This document shows positions 42,509 through 51,347 of a DNA stretch of 64,000 bases, piece after piece. This DNA is from Lachnospiraceae bacterium (GTDB lineage: Bacteria; Bacillota; Clostridia; Lachnospirales; Lachnospiraceae): assembly GCA_900771195.1 (NCBI GenBank), contig CAAGMZ010000029.1:87684-151683 (forward strand). Reading direction: 5' to 3'. Made by a program: the position numbers and the translations under genes. The notes beneath the pieces were generated by a model. The model saw nothing but the letters and a program-made list of their open reading frames with translations. It ran no database searches and had not been told where the DNA came from. Positions within the stretch are counted from its first letter, which is position 1. Each line of letters opens with the position of its first letter.

Positions 42509-44593
42509 TCACTCCTTTTTAGAATTTATTTTAAGATTAAAGCCCATTCCCGTATGCCTTATTATTCCGTCAAAAGCCATCAGGAACGAAGGAAGCACAA
42601 GTATTACCGATACCATGCTTACCAGTGCACCTCTCGCCATCAGTCCGCATATAGATGAAATGATATCTATATCGGAATAAGCTGCAACGCCAAAAGTGGC
42701 GGCAAAAAATCCCAGAGCACTGACAAGTATTGATGGTATTGATGATGAAAGTGCCGTTCTTACGGAATCCTTTTTGCTTTCACCCAGTGAGCGCTCTCTT
42801 TTGTACCTTGTTGTCATGAGTATCGCATAGTCAACTGTGGAACCAAGCTGGATTGTGCTTATGCATATAGGTGCGATAAACGGAATCACAGTTCCCGTAT
42901 AATACGGAATTCCGAGATTTATGAATATGGCAAACTCAATTACCGCAACAAGTATGACGGGAAGCGATATGCTCCGCAGAACTATCATTATTATCACAAA
43001 TATAGCTGCGATTGAGATTGCACTTACAACCTTGAAATCATGGTCCGTGATTGTTATGAGATCCTTGGTGCATGGAGCCTCACCTATAAGCATTGCATTA
43101 TCGTCATACTTTTTTACTATTGAATTAAGCTCATCTATCTGTGCGTTAACTTCATCAGTCGCCGTCTTATACTGGGAACTGATAAGTATCAGCTGATAAT
43201 TTTCACTCTTAAGTATACTGATAAGCTTATCCGGGATAATCTCCTCAGGTATGGCGCTTCCCACAAGACTGTTAAATCCAAGGGCAAAATTAACACCATC
43301 AACATTTTCCATGTCATCCATCATTGCGTTGGCATCCTTTGCCGGCATATCCGCATCAACCAGAAGCATATGCACATTGCTCATGTCATACTGTTCATCA
43401 AGCTTTGAGGTTGCTATAACATAATCTATATCATCCGGAAGTGTAGATGCCATATCATAATAGACCCCTGTCCTGTTGTATCCGTAAAGTGCAGGCACAA
43501 GAATTATGGCAAAAAGCACAATAAATACCGCCGGTATCTTAATGATTTTCTCAGCAACCTTATCCATTTTGGGAATAAGTGCTCTGTGCTTTGTTTTCTC
43601 CAGAACCTTGTCAAATACAAGTATCAAGGAAGGAAGTATTGTCACACATCCGATAACACCAAGAATTACACCCTTTGCCATTACTATTCCCAGGTCCATT
43701 CCAAGCTTAAAACTCATAAAGCAGAGTGCAATAAATCCTGCAACCGTAGTAATTGAGCTTCCTATGACAGAAGTAAAGGTTGCTTTTATGGCATGTGCCA
43801 TTGCTCTTTCCTTATCCCCTTCGTAACGTTCCTTCTGCTCATTGTAGCTGTGCCAGAGAAATATTGAATAATCCATTGTGACCGCAAGCTGAAGGACTGC
43901 GGCAAGAGCTTTGGTTATGTAGGAGATTTCTCCCATAAAAACATTGGTTCCCATATTGTAAAGGATTGCCATTCCAATGCTCACAAGGAACAGAATAGGC
44001 ACAACGAAAGAATCAAGAAGGAGCATCATCACCACAAGGCAGCATAAAACTGCTATTCCCACATATATGCTCTCTTCTTTCTCGCACAGGTCCTTGAGAT
44101 CCGTTACAAGTGCCGACATTCCGGTCACAAAACACTTTTCTCCACATACTTTTCTTACATCCTTGATTGCCTGGATGGTATCATCACTTGATGTTGATGA
44201 GTTAAAAAACACCGCTAACATCGTGGAATCACCGTTATTGAATTCCTTATAAATTTTGTCCGGAATGATTTCCATAGGAACTGAAATATCAGCGACGCTG
44301 TTGTACCAAATAACGGAATCAACATGCTCTACCCGCTTAAGTTCCCCCGTCATCCTATCCACATCCTTTTCATCCATTCCCTCCACCACTATCAGGGAGA
44401 ATGCTCCTTTTCCAAAATCCTCCATCAGGATATCCTGTCCCTTGACAGTATCGATATCATCCGGAAGATATGTCAGAACATCATAATTGATCCTGGTATG
44501 TGCCATTCCGAACACAGACGGTATCAAAAGCAGAGTGCTTATAATAAGGATCAGCACACGGTTTTTGACGACCCATTTCCCGAATTTAATCAT
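42509..44593 (-). CDS. MMPL/RND-family exporter
   Basis: The 694-residue protein has the duplicated RND-type layout: two sets of one plus five transmembrane helices, each with an external loop that begins alike (YDVLTYLPDDIDTV and YDMASTLPDDIDYV). AVTMDYSIFLWHSY and STVDYAILMTTRY carry the proton-relay Asp-Tyr pairs of MMPL proteins. It probably exports a lipid or hydrophobic compound by proton motive force. AAGGAG is 8 bases upstream of the ATG. It lies between tetR and the repeat-rich partner gene. Confidence 0.93.
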   Translation of the reverse strand: MIKFGKWVVKNRVLILIISTLLLIPSVFGMAHTRINYDVLTYLPDDIDTVKGQDILMEDFGKGAFSLIVVEGMDEKDVDRMTGELKRVEHVDSVIWYNSVADISVPMEIIPDKIYKEFNNGDSTMLAVFFNSSTSSDDTIQAIKDVRKVCGEKCFVTGMSALVTDLKDLCEKEESIYVGIAVLCCLVVMMLLLDSFVVPILFLVSIGMAILYNMGTNVFMGEISYITKALAAVLQLAVTMDYSIFLWHSYNEQKERYEGDKERAMAHAIKATFTSVIGSSITTVAGFIALCFMSFKLGMDLGIVMAKGVILGVIGCVTILPSLILVFDKVLEKTKHRALIPKMDKVAEKIIKIPAVFIVLFAIILVPALYGYNRTGVYYDMASTLPDDIDYVIATSKLDEQYDMSNVHMLLVDADMPAKDANAMMDDMENVDGVNFALGFNSLVGSAIPEEIIPDKLISILKSENYQLILISSQYKTATDEVNAQIDELNSIVKKYDDNAMLIGEAPCTKDLITITDHDFKVVSAISIAAIFVIIMIVLRSISLPVILVAVIEFAIFINLGIPYYTGTVIPFIAPICISTIQLGSTVDYAILMTTRYKRERSLGESKKDSVRTALSSSIPSILVSALGFFAATFGVAAYSDIDIISSICGLMARGALVSMVSVILVLPSFLMAFDGIIRHTGMGFNLKINSKKE

Positions 44594-44668
44594 TTTCTCA
44601 ACTCCTTTTCCTGTTCTATGCTAAGGAGTTTATACTTTACCAATCAAAAAGAGAATAAACAAAAATAA

Positions 44669-44697
44669 CGCGCATGTCGGAATTTCCGACACACGCG
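44669..44697 (-). terminator. Palindromic hairpin between tetR and the MMPL gene
   Basis: TGTCGGAATTTCCGACA (44675-44691) is a perfect palindrome, extended by CGCG arms. On the minus strand it is followed by TTATTTTTGTTT, so it can terminate tetR; the palindrome could also be an operator. Confidence 0.6.
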
Positions 44698-44712
44698 CCA
44701 TATCTGACTGAA

Positions 44713-44742
44713 AATCCGACACTCACTGCCCGTTGTCGGATT
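44713..44742. promoter_or_regulatory. Second TGTCGGA inverted repeat at the tetR stop
   Basis: AATCCGACA and TGTCGGATT flank a 12-base spacer and run into the tetR stop codon. With the palindrome at 44675 this gives four TGTCGGAW half-sites in under 70 bases. Confidence 0.5.
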
Positions 44743-45310
44743 ACTTCCTGTATTCAGATGCACTCTTAAGCATCTCCTGTATTGTATTATTGGCCATATA
44801 CTCGAGCTTATGAATTATATCTGATGGTTCTTCCTTCATACCCTCTTCAAGCCACTGAAAAATCATTCCTATAATAGCATACTTATAAATGCCCGACACA
44901 AGCCGTATATCGTCATCCGAAGCCTTTGTGTCTCCTGCCTTGGCTTTCACGGAATTGTATGTAATCTCATCAAAAGCAGTGTTAAGGTAATTTTCAAGTT
45001 TTTCCCTGCTGACAGACTTATAGACATGATATATTGCTTTCCTGTTATCCATGGCAAATGACATTATCTCCATGACACTGTCAGCCCAATGGGTACCGTC
45101 ATACTCCTTACTGTTCTCCGTAATCTTTCCTGTCTCATGTTCAAATATCTTGTTGAGCAGATCATAAATATCTTCAAAATAATAGTAAAAAGTAGAGCGG
45201 TTCACTCCGCACCTGTCTATTACATTCTTAACCGTAATCTTGTCAAGCGGTTTCTCGTTGAGAAGTTCAATAAATGACTCAACAATAGCCTTTTCAGTAA
45301 AAGCTGCCAA
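44741..45310 (-). CDS. TetR/AcrR-family transcriptional regulator
   Basis: The 189-residue protein has the N-terminal TetR helix-turn-helix (ITVKNVIDRCGVNRSTFYYYFEDIYDLL, seen in two parts) and a variable C-terminal ligand domain. I take the TTG at 45310 as start: GGAGG is 8 bases upstream and the helix order fits. It lies just upstream of the MMPL exporter and its partner, its likely targets, and carries a palindrome inside its own promoter. Confidence 0.92.
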   Translation of the reverse strand: MAAFTEKAIVESFIELLNEKPLDKITVKNVIDRCGVNRSTFYYYFEDIYDLLNKIFEHETGKITENSKEYDGTHWADSVMEIMSFAMDNRKAIYHVYKSVSREKLENYLNTAFDEITYNSVKAKAGDTKASDDDIRLVSGIYKYAIIGMIFQWLEEGMKEEPSDIIHKLEYMANNTIQEMLKSASEYRK

Positions 45311-45340
45311 AACAGCACCTCCTAAATAACTCTATGACTT

Positions 45341-45369
45341 ATAGTACCATTTTGGTAGCTTTTTTACAA
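45341..45369 (-). promoter_or_regulatory. tetR promoter with operator-like palindrome in the spacer
   Basis: TTGTAA, 17 bases and TACTAT on the minus strand. The spacer and -10 edge hold TACCAtttTGGTA (plus strand 45345-45357), placed ideally for autorepression. Confidence 0.6.
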
Positions 45370-45388
45370 TGATTTTATGATGTAAGCG

Positions 45389-47407
45389 TCAATAATACCG
45401 ATACTCATCAATAAACCTCTTTATCTCTTTCATATCATCCTCTGAAAGGTTATATACTCCGATAAATCCTTCAAACCTTACAAAAAGAGTATTGTCAGCC
45501 TCCGGATTCCCGCAGAAGTCATACCTGTCAAGTATTTCTCCCAGTGTTTTTATTTCAGAATCCTTCATTTCATCGGTGTACAGTGACTTTCCTTCGTCAT
45601 ACATATCATCATCCGCATCAACAAGACTAAGATGAAGTGTAAATGACTGCCGGCCGGGTTTATTTGCGGCAATGCTGAATGTAATGCCCTGATTCGCCTC
45701 GCTTAATTCATCCATTAACCGTGCAAGTGTTTTGGGCGTTGACCTTGAAATACTGATAATGCCTGAACGACCGTTTTCGCTATTGAATATGAGATAAATA
45801 TAATCGTTATAATACATATCTGTCTGAATCGGTGTATTACCCGCTCCAATCTGCACAAGTCCGTTTCCGGCAGAAAAATCGAGAATTGACTGGTTTTTCT
45901 TTCCGTTATCCAGAAGTTCGTTATAGGCCATCTCATAATATTCCTTCGCAGATATGCCTGCCTGTTCCATATCATAATCCATTGAAAAAATATCAGCTTC
46001 TTCGGGCGGAAGATAATCATAGGCGCATTCTTCATCACTTTCAAGTTCAGCTCTCATAAGCTTTATCTTTTCACTGTCCGTGAGAAATACATACCTTCTG
46101 TGCCCTGTCCATCCGTCGCCGATTTTCACATATACATAATTACCGGCATTACTCATCTCCTCAAATGAAGCATTATTCTGCCTTATGTATGCATCAGTAA
46201 TTATTTTAAATGCTTCCCTGTCATATATCGTGACCGGTCCCTTAATCGTACCAAGTGTGTTCTCTATTGTAATGTAATCTGTTTTTTCCTCTTCGGGAAC
46301 ATATTTATTTCCTCTGTCAGTGAAGAAAAACATCGCACCGAACGAAGCTGCAACCAGAGCCGCAAGTATCGGAATTTTTAACGAACTCTTTAATACGCTC
46401 CGCAGTTTTCTGGTACATATAAGTTCAAAAATCAAATACAGAAGAACTGCAATAACATACATCAGCACCGCAAGAAAAATAATCTCATCCCGGTCATCAT
46501 CTGTGCTGATCGTCAGATATAAAAGCCATCCGTCACCGACCAGTCCCAGAATATACGGAACAGCCATACCGAACACTGTATGTGCCCCCGGCGAAATACT
46601 GTTTTTTCCTGCCGTCTCACTCTTTCTTTTTCTGAAAGAAAGTCCACCGGCTAACATATACAAAAGGCCTTCAGCAAATGTAAATATGAGTCCTGACATG
46701 CCGATAAAGCCTGATGCATCCCCCGTAATCTGCTCAAAAGTGTACATAATCGTATTGGTGCCCTCTAATAATTCCCAGACATCACTCACACTTGCAAAAG
46801 TAATGCATCTGGTTACAAAGAAGGCAAAGGCGCCAATTACTGCCCTTGGTATGGCAAGCACCAGAAGCGATGACACTATGTTGGATGCAATATTTCCCGT
46901 AAGGGATATTCCTATGGCAAAAACACCCATTACAAAGAAGCATGATGCCAGTGTCTGCACTGTTCCCATTAAAACGCCCTGCCAGCTGACGCTGACATAT
47001 TTAAGGAACGGACTGCACAAAGATATGGTAATAAGCGCTGACACCATCATAAGCAATGCCCGGGACAGCACCGCTGCCATAATCTCTGCATACATTCTGA
47101 CACGCTTCACCGGCATTGAAAAATAGAAATCGCTGCCCGGCTGTTTATTTACAAAGTCAAAAGCCGTAATCATCATGATTGGAATAAACACTGCCGGTAT
47201 CGGGAGAAAAGCCACTGATGACTTTACGTATCCGAACCTGAAACTTCCGGCCGCATAAAGTCCGGGCATCGTCGCATCCTTAATATTAACCCCGACAAGA
47301 CAGGCAAAACATCCCACGATGTAAAGAATCATCCCTATAATACCGATTATACGGATTTTTTTGAATGCATCCGTAAATATTCCCCAGGATTTTTTTCCAC
47401 TATTCAT
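45389..47407 (-). CDS. ABC transporter permease with large extracellular domain (second paralogue)
   Basis: The 672-residue protein has six N-terminal transmembrane helices (to about residue 265), four more around 280-365, and a C-terminal external domain of about 300 residues ending in FIGVYNLSEDDMKEIKRFIDEY. The motif DFYFSMPVKRVRMYAEIMAAVL is shared with the upstream gene. I start at 47407, where GGAGG lies 9 bases upstream; a start at 47431 would overlap the previous stop as ATGA. It is the last gene of the GntR-ATPase-permease-permease operon. Confidence 0.86.
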   Translation of the reverse strand: MNSGKKSWGIFTDAFKKIRIIGIIGMILYIVGCFACLVGVNIKDATMPGLYAAGSFRFGYVKSSVAFLPIPAVFIPIMMITAFDFVNKQPGSDFYFSMPVKRVRMYAEIMAAVLSRALLMMVSALITISLCSPFLKYVSVSWQGVLMGTVQTLASCFFVMGVFAIGISLTGNIASNIVSSLLVLAIPRAVIGAFAFFVTRCITFASVSDVWELLEGTNTIMYTFEQITGDASGFIGMSGLIFTFAEGLLYMLAGGLSFRKRKSETAGKNSISPGAHTVFGMAVPYILGLVGDGWLLYLTISTDDDRDEIIFLAVLMYVIAVLLYLIFELICTRKLRSVLKSSLKIPILAALVAASFGAMFFFTDRGNKYVPEEEKTDYITIENTLGTIKGPVTIYDREAFKIITDAYIRQNNASFEEMSNAGNYVYVKIGDGWTGHRRYVFLTDSEKIKLMRAELESDEECAYDYLPPEEADIFSMDYDMEQAGISAKEYYEMAYNELLDNGKKNQSILDFSAGNGLVQIGAGNTPIQTDMYYNDYIYLIFNSENGRSGIISISRSTPKTLARLMDELSEANQGITFSIAANKPGRQSFTLHLSLVDADDDMYDEGKSLYTDEMKDSEIKTLGEILDRYDFCGNPEADNTLFVRFEGFIGVYNLSEDDMKEIKRFIDEYRYY

Positions 47408-47427
47408 AATCTCCGTCCTCCGTTTCA

Positions 47428-49608
47428 TCAATCCTGTACAGGCTCTGTTTCTTCAAAATTCATATCATCTGTAATATCAGAATTATCATACTCAGTCGCA
47501 GGCACAATCCCGTAATACTCTCCGAAATATCCCTGTTTTGCAATAAGCTTCTTAACTTCCCGGGCATCCTCGACAGACAGATTATAAACACCGATAAACA
47601 TTTTTTCGAAATTACTGCCCGAATAGATCTGTACAATAAGAGTATTGGGAGCGGATGCATCACCGTACCGGTCATATCCGGCAATTATCTTTCCTATCTC
47701 TCCGGTTATCTCCTGTGTTGCACTTGTCGCACCGGCATTTATGCCCTCATCATAATCTTTGTCATCTATTCCCGAAAGGCAGTAATGTGCCAGAAAATGA
47801 CCGTTCTCATTGGCACACTCCGATAACGCCTCCTTATATGTCATCTCGCCGAATTCCGAATCAAGCAGTCCCTGAACCAGCTTAACAGTCTTTGGAGTAG
47901 AAAATGACAATTGAATTCTTGTATAATATTTACTTTCTCTCGATTTTTCCTGATAAAACCCCGGAATCCACGAATCATATTCGTTAAAAGACGATAAAGG
48001 GGAATCATAAGCCCACACACCAAGAATCCCGTTTCCGCTGTATGAATTAATCACGGCATCAACAAGCCTGGTGCGGTCTGACAGTTCCTCATACAAAGTT
48101 GTGTATACATCAGCTATTCCATCAAAATAAATATTATCAGTACTGTAGCCCATTCCGATGTTTACAGCCTTTTCCGGCGGAAGCATCTCTTTCTTTCCCT
48201 TAAATTCCGGATCATTCATTATCGCCCTTGCAAGCTTTATTCCCTCATTGGATGTAACATAAACGGTTCTTCTGTGTCCGAAAAGTCCGTCTCCGATATG
48301 CACATTCAGGTCAAATGTAGATTCAGGATAAATCGCATTGGGATTGTTCTGTCTCTCGTATGCAGTTGCAATAATCTCCTTGGCCTCATCAGATTTAAGC
48401 TTTACATTGCCACTATGTTCAGGAAAACAATCATCCTCAATCTCGATATACTTTATGTCAGACTTTTGCGGCATATATCCGTTTCCTATATGTATCGCAA
48501 GTTCCATTACTCCGAATGATAAAACCGCGAGTATAGCGAGCACAGGAAGCTGACTTGCGCTCTTAATTACTGTTTTCCATTTTCTGGAACAGATAAGCTC
48601 ATAGATAAAATAGAACAGGATAGCCAGTACAAACATAATTACAACATAAAAAAGCATTACAGACCTGTCATCCCCTTCGTCAGCAGATGCGCCGTATACA
48701 AGTAAACAGTCCCCTGCAAGACATAACAAATACGGAATCACCATTCTGAGCACTTTCTGAACAATGGGTGACATACTTGATTTTCCCGAGGTTTCACTTT
48801 TTCTTTTTGTAAATATAAATCCTCCGGCCAGTATGTAAAGCGAACCTTCTATAATCGAAAATACTGACGAAAACGCGATTAAGCCCATTCCTGCCGTCAT
48901 ATTATCACATAGATCAAACTGAAGTATCGTGCATACAAGCGAACTGGTCTTTGACAATAATTCCAGAAATACAGATGCCGAGTATGAGAACTCTGTGCCC
49001 AATGAAATAATAAGAACAAATGTGCTTATTACAGCTCTCGGAACCAGCATCACAAATATAGAAGCAATCATATTGGAACTTACGGTTCCCGTAAGCGATA
49101 TTCCCACGCCAAAAACTCCCATCATGAATATGCAGCCTGAAATAGTCGTAATGGCTGCCATCAGAACAGATTTCATATCCACGCTGATGTACCTGAGTGC
49201 CATTCCGCAGATACTCACGGTCACTGCTGCCGACAGTATCATCATGGCCGCCCAGAAAAGCACTGCTGCCATGAAATCCGCATAAATTCTTCTCCTTCTC
49301 ACCGGCATGGAAAAATAAAAGTCGCTGTCCTTCCGGCTGTCAATGAAACGAAATGCCCCCATCATCATAATCGGGACTAACATAATGGGGATAAATTCAA
49401 GTGACAGAGACATGGCATTATATCTCAGACACATTATGCTGTCTTTCTGTCCGATTGCCGTGCCGGCGGTATGAGAAAGGACAATATTGTTCCCTATGGT
49501 TACGGCAAGGCACACGACCACATAAATCACAATACCGATTATTCCTGTTACCTTTATCTGCCTGACAGCCTCCCAGAAGAAGTTTTTCCTGCACTTCTTA
49601 TTTTTCAT
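47428..49608 (-). CDS. ABC transporter permease with large extracellular domain (first paralogue)
   Basis: The 726-residue protein is a clear paralogue of the next gene: the same helix pattern, DFYFSMPVRRRRIYADFMAAVL, FTKRKSETSGKSS and a C-terminal FIGVYNLSVEDAREVKKLI. The start at 49608 is set by GAGGG 8 bases upstream. Both are ABC-2-like permeases that would pair with the single ATPase encoded upstream, so a heterodimeric permease is likely. Tandem duplication with divergence is the simplest origin. Confidence 0.86.
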   Translation of the reverse strand: MKNKKCRKNFFWEAVRQIKVTGIIGIVIYVVVCLAVTIGNNIVLSHTAGTAIGQKDSIMCLRYNAMSLSLEFIPIMLVPIMMMGAFRFIDSRKDSDFYFSMPVRRRRIYADFMAAVLFWAAMMILSAAVTVSICGMALRYISVDMKSVLMAAITTISGCIFMMGVFGVGISLTGTVSSNMIASIFVMLVPRAVISTFVLIISLGTEFSYSASVFLELLSKTSSLVCTILQFDLCDNMTAGMGLIAFSSVFSIIEGSLYILAGGFIFTKRKSETSGKSSMSPIVQKVLRMVIPYLLCLAGDCLLVYGASADEGDDRSVMLFYVVIMFVLAILFYFIYELICSRKWKTVIKSASQLPVLAILAVLSFGVMELAIHIGNGYMPQKSDIKYIEIEDDCFPEHSGNVKLKSDEAKEIIATAYERQNNPNAIYPESTFDLNVHIGDGLFGHRRTVYVTSNEGIKLARAIMNDPEFKGKKEMLPPEKAVNIGMGYSTDNIYFDGIADVYTTLYEELSDRTRLVDAVINSYSGNGILGVWAYDSPLSSFNEYDSWIPGFYQEKSRESKYYTRIQLSFSTPKTVKLVQGLLDSEFGEMTYKEALSECANENGHFLAHYCLSGIDDKDYDEGINAGATSATQEITGEIGKIIAGYDRYGDASAPNTLIVQIYSGSNFEKMFIGVYNLSVEDAREVKKLIAKQGYFGEYYGIVPATEYDNSDITDDMNFEETEPVQD

Positions 49609-50521
49609 CCTTATCACCCTCCCCTAACAGTTCAGGATCAAACGTGTATCCAAGGGATGCCATCTCATAAGTGAACACTTCCTCAAGCGTGAGCGGAAGA
49701 ATATCAAGAAAAAGAGGGTTCATAGCCTTTATGGCACTCTCCGTCTTTTCCCGGTCACCTTTTATTATCATATTGGACACAGAGCCGTTTTTCTCAAATT
49801 CAAGCACATTAAGTTCCTTGAAGCGGTTTCTGTCATAATCATCCTCAAATGCTGTCTGAACCTTGAAAAGTGATGTCTCAAGTGATGTCACATCGCTCTC
49901 CAGCACAAGTCCTCCCATGTGCAGAAGTGCCAGCTCATCACAGATATCCTCAAGCTCCCTGAGGGAATGTGAAGTGATGATGGCAGTGGTACCGTTTTCT
50001 TCAATATCACTGTAAAGTATTGTCTTGACAAGCTTTCTCATAACAGGGTCAAGTCCGTCAAACGCCTCATCAAAAAATACATACTTAGGTCTTGTGGACA
50101 AAGCAAGTATGATGGCTGCCTGCCTCCTCATGCCCTTTGAAAAAGTATTAAGAGATTTGTTGGGACTTAATTTAAACATTTCCGTCAGCTTATTGAAGCG
50201 GTCCATGTCAAAATTCCCGTAAACACTCCGGTATATCTCAGCCATTCTTTTCATTGAGCTTCCGGTCATAAAGTAAAATTCATCCGGCACAAACGCTATC
50301 CTGTTCTTGATTTTCACATTCTCATAAACCGGCTCTCCGTCAATAAGTATCTCTCCGGAGTCAGGCACGTACACTCCGCTTATGAGTCTGAGGAATGTTG
50401 ACTTACCCGCACCGTTGGAGCCTATCATCCCGTAAATACATCCTTCGGGAATCTTACAGTTCACATTATCAAGTGCCCTGTAACCGTCAAATGTCTTGGT
50501 AACTGCTTTAACCTCTATCAT
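49598..50521 (-). CDS. ABC transporter ATP-binding protein (YtrB-like)
   Basis: The 307-residue ATPase has Walker A GSNGAGKST, an atypical signature LNTFSKGMRRQ, Walker B YVFFDEAFDGLDP and H-loop ITSHSLREL, plus a C-terminal extension of about 90 residues. This pattern (SKGM-x-R) is typical of ATPases in GntR/YtrA-linked operons and bacitracin-type exporters. Its start overlaps the GntR stop by 4 bases, and its end overlaps the first permease by 11. Confidence 0.92.
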   Translation of the reverse strand: MIEVKAVTKTFDGYRALDNVNCKIPEGCIYGMIGSNGAGKSTFLRLISGVYVPDSGEILIDGEPVYENVKIKNRIAFVPDEFYFMTGSSMKRMAEIYRSVYGNFDMDRFNKLTEMFKLSPNKSLNTFSKGMRRQAAIILALSTRPKYVFFDEAFDGLDPVMRKLVKTILYSDIEENGTTAIITSHSLRELEDICDELALLHMGGLVLESDVTSLETSLFKVQTAFEDDYDRNRFKELNVLEFEKNGSVSNMIIKGDREKTESAIKAMNPLFLDILPLTLEEVFTYEMASLGYTFDPELLGEGDKDEK

Positions 50522-50898
50522 TTTCTTCTGTCCTCCCCGTCATATACTTCATTCACGATTTCGATTACCTCTTCCTTCCGTATACCGGCAAGCTTAAGTT
50601 CATTAAGCTTTTTCCGTATCTGTGGAATATTGTCCCTGCGTGAAACCAGAAGGGCTTCTCTGGCCTTTTCCGAAACAAAGCTTCCTCTGCCCGGAACCGA
50701 AAAAATAAGCCCCCTTCTGTCAAGCTCACTGAATGCCTTCTGTATGGTATTCGGATTCACCGAAAGCTCTACACTCAGATTTCGTACAGACGGCATCCTG
50801 TCACCTGCTGACAGCACGCCTGTCAGTATGAATCTCTCTGTCTGATTGATAATCTGCTCATACACAGGCTCTCTTGACATTGGATTTATCTGATACAT
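50518..50898 (-). CDS. GntR-family repressor, YtrA subfamily
   Basis: The 126-residue protein is a winged helix domain (EPVYEQIINQTERFILTG, MPSVRNLSVELSVNPNTIQK, GRGSFV) followed by a short C-terminal dimerisation helix pair, the YtrA type. The start at 50898 has GGAGGG 7 bases upstream. In Bacillus subtilis YtrA represses an ABC operon induced by cell-wall antibiotics. A matching operator lies upstream of this gene, so the operon is probably autorepressed. Confidence 0.93.
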   Translation of the reverse strand: MYQINPMSREPVYEQIINQTERFILTGVLSAGDRMPSVRNLSVELSVNPNTIQKAFSELDRRGLIFSVPGRGSFVSEKAREALLVSRRDNIPQIRKKLNELKLAGIRKEEVIEIVNEVYDGEDRRK

Positions 50899-50936
50899 CC
50901 TGTCTCCCTCCATTTATATTCTGCATGCATGCTCGC

Positions 50937-50961
50937 AGTGTACTACCACAACTAATACACT
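50937..50961. promoter_or_regulatory. YtrA-type operator
   Basis: AGTGTA, 13 bases, TACACT; inside the spacer the symmetry continues (CTA and TAA). This equals the inverted repeat that I recall for Bacillus subtilis YtrA. It stands 39 bases upstream of the GntR start. Confidence 0.85.
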
Positions 50962-51016
50962 TGCTACTATTAATTTAACTCACAGATTGCACCATGTCAA
51001 GAACAAATTTAAAATT

Positions 51017-51141
51017 GCTGTAAAATTATTATTTGAGGTCGGGCGCTTTCGCTCACTGAGAGCGTAGCGGTACAAAGCACGCAAAATACACGTGCCAAGT
51101 ACCGACGCTCTCAGACCCGACTCAAATAATAATTTTACAGC
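51017..51141. repeat. Structured repeat, copy 1
   Basis: A perfect 21-bp terminal inverted repeat (51017-51037 with 51121-51141) encloses an 89-nt core (51035-51123, sharing 3 bp). The core has TCGGG/CCCGA, a small GCG-CTTT-CGC hairpin, and a long hairpin built from CTGAGAGCG/CGCTCTCAG, CGGTAC/GTACCG and GCACG/CGTGC. Related copies lie at 53995 and 60312. It fills part of the 449-base gap between the GntR gene and the OB-fold gene; no ORF is present in it. Confidence 0.9.
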
Positions 51142-51266
51142 CCGCATAATGTGAACCGGAAAATACTCTTATCTTATGGTGACTGTAACGCAATTATTTT
51201 GCAGCATTCTTTAGAGAAACCGGAACACAACTAAACTTTTGGCTTGTCCCGTCTTTCCCGGCACAC

Positions 51267-51304
51267 AAAAAAAGAGCCTCCGCAGGTTCTCCCCGCAAAG
51301 GCTC
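51267..51304 (-). terminator. Terminator of the OB-fold gene
   Basis: GAGCCT (51274-51279) and AGGCTC (51299-51304) with inner GC and GG pairs form a stem; on the minus strand it ends in seven T residues. Confidence 0.82.
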
Positions 51305-51320
51305 CGGCTCACTCTATACA

Positions 51321-51343
51321 GCTGTAAATAAAAATTTTACAGC
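51321..51343. repeat. Short palindrome resembling the repeat ends
   Basis: GCTGTAAA and TTTACAGC enclose TAAAAAT. The arms equal the outermost bases of the structured repeat at 51017 and 60312, as if only the ends remained. It lies just after the stop of the OB-fold gene (minus strand). Confidence 0.5.
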
Positions 51344-51347
51344 CCTG

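Noticed and set aside
46320..47126. Long open frame (268 codons) on the plus strand
   Set aside because: It lies wholly antisense to a convincing permease gene, has no family motif and no ribosome binding site, and mirrors hydrophobic codons.
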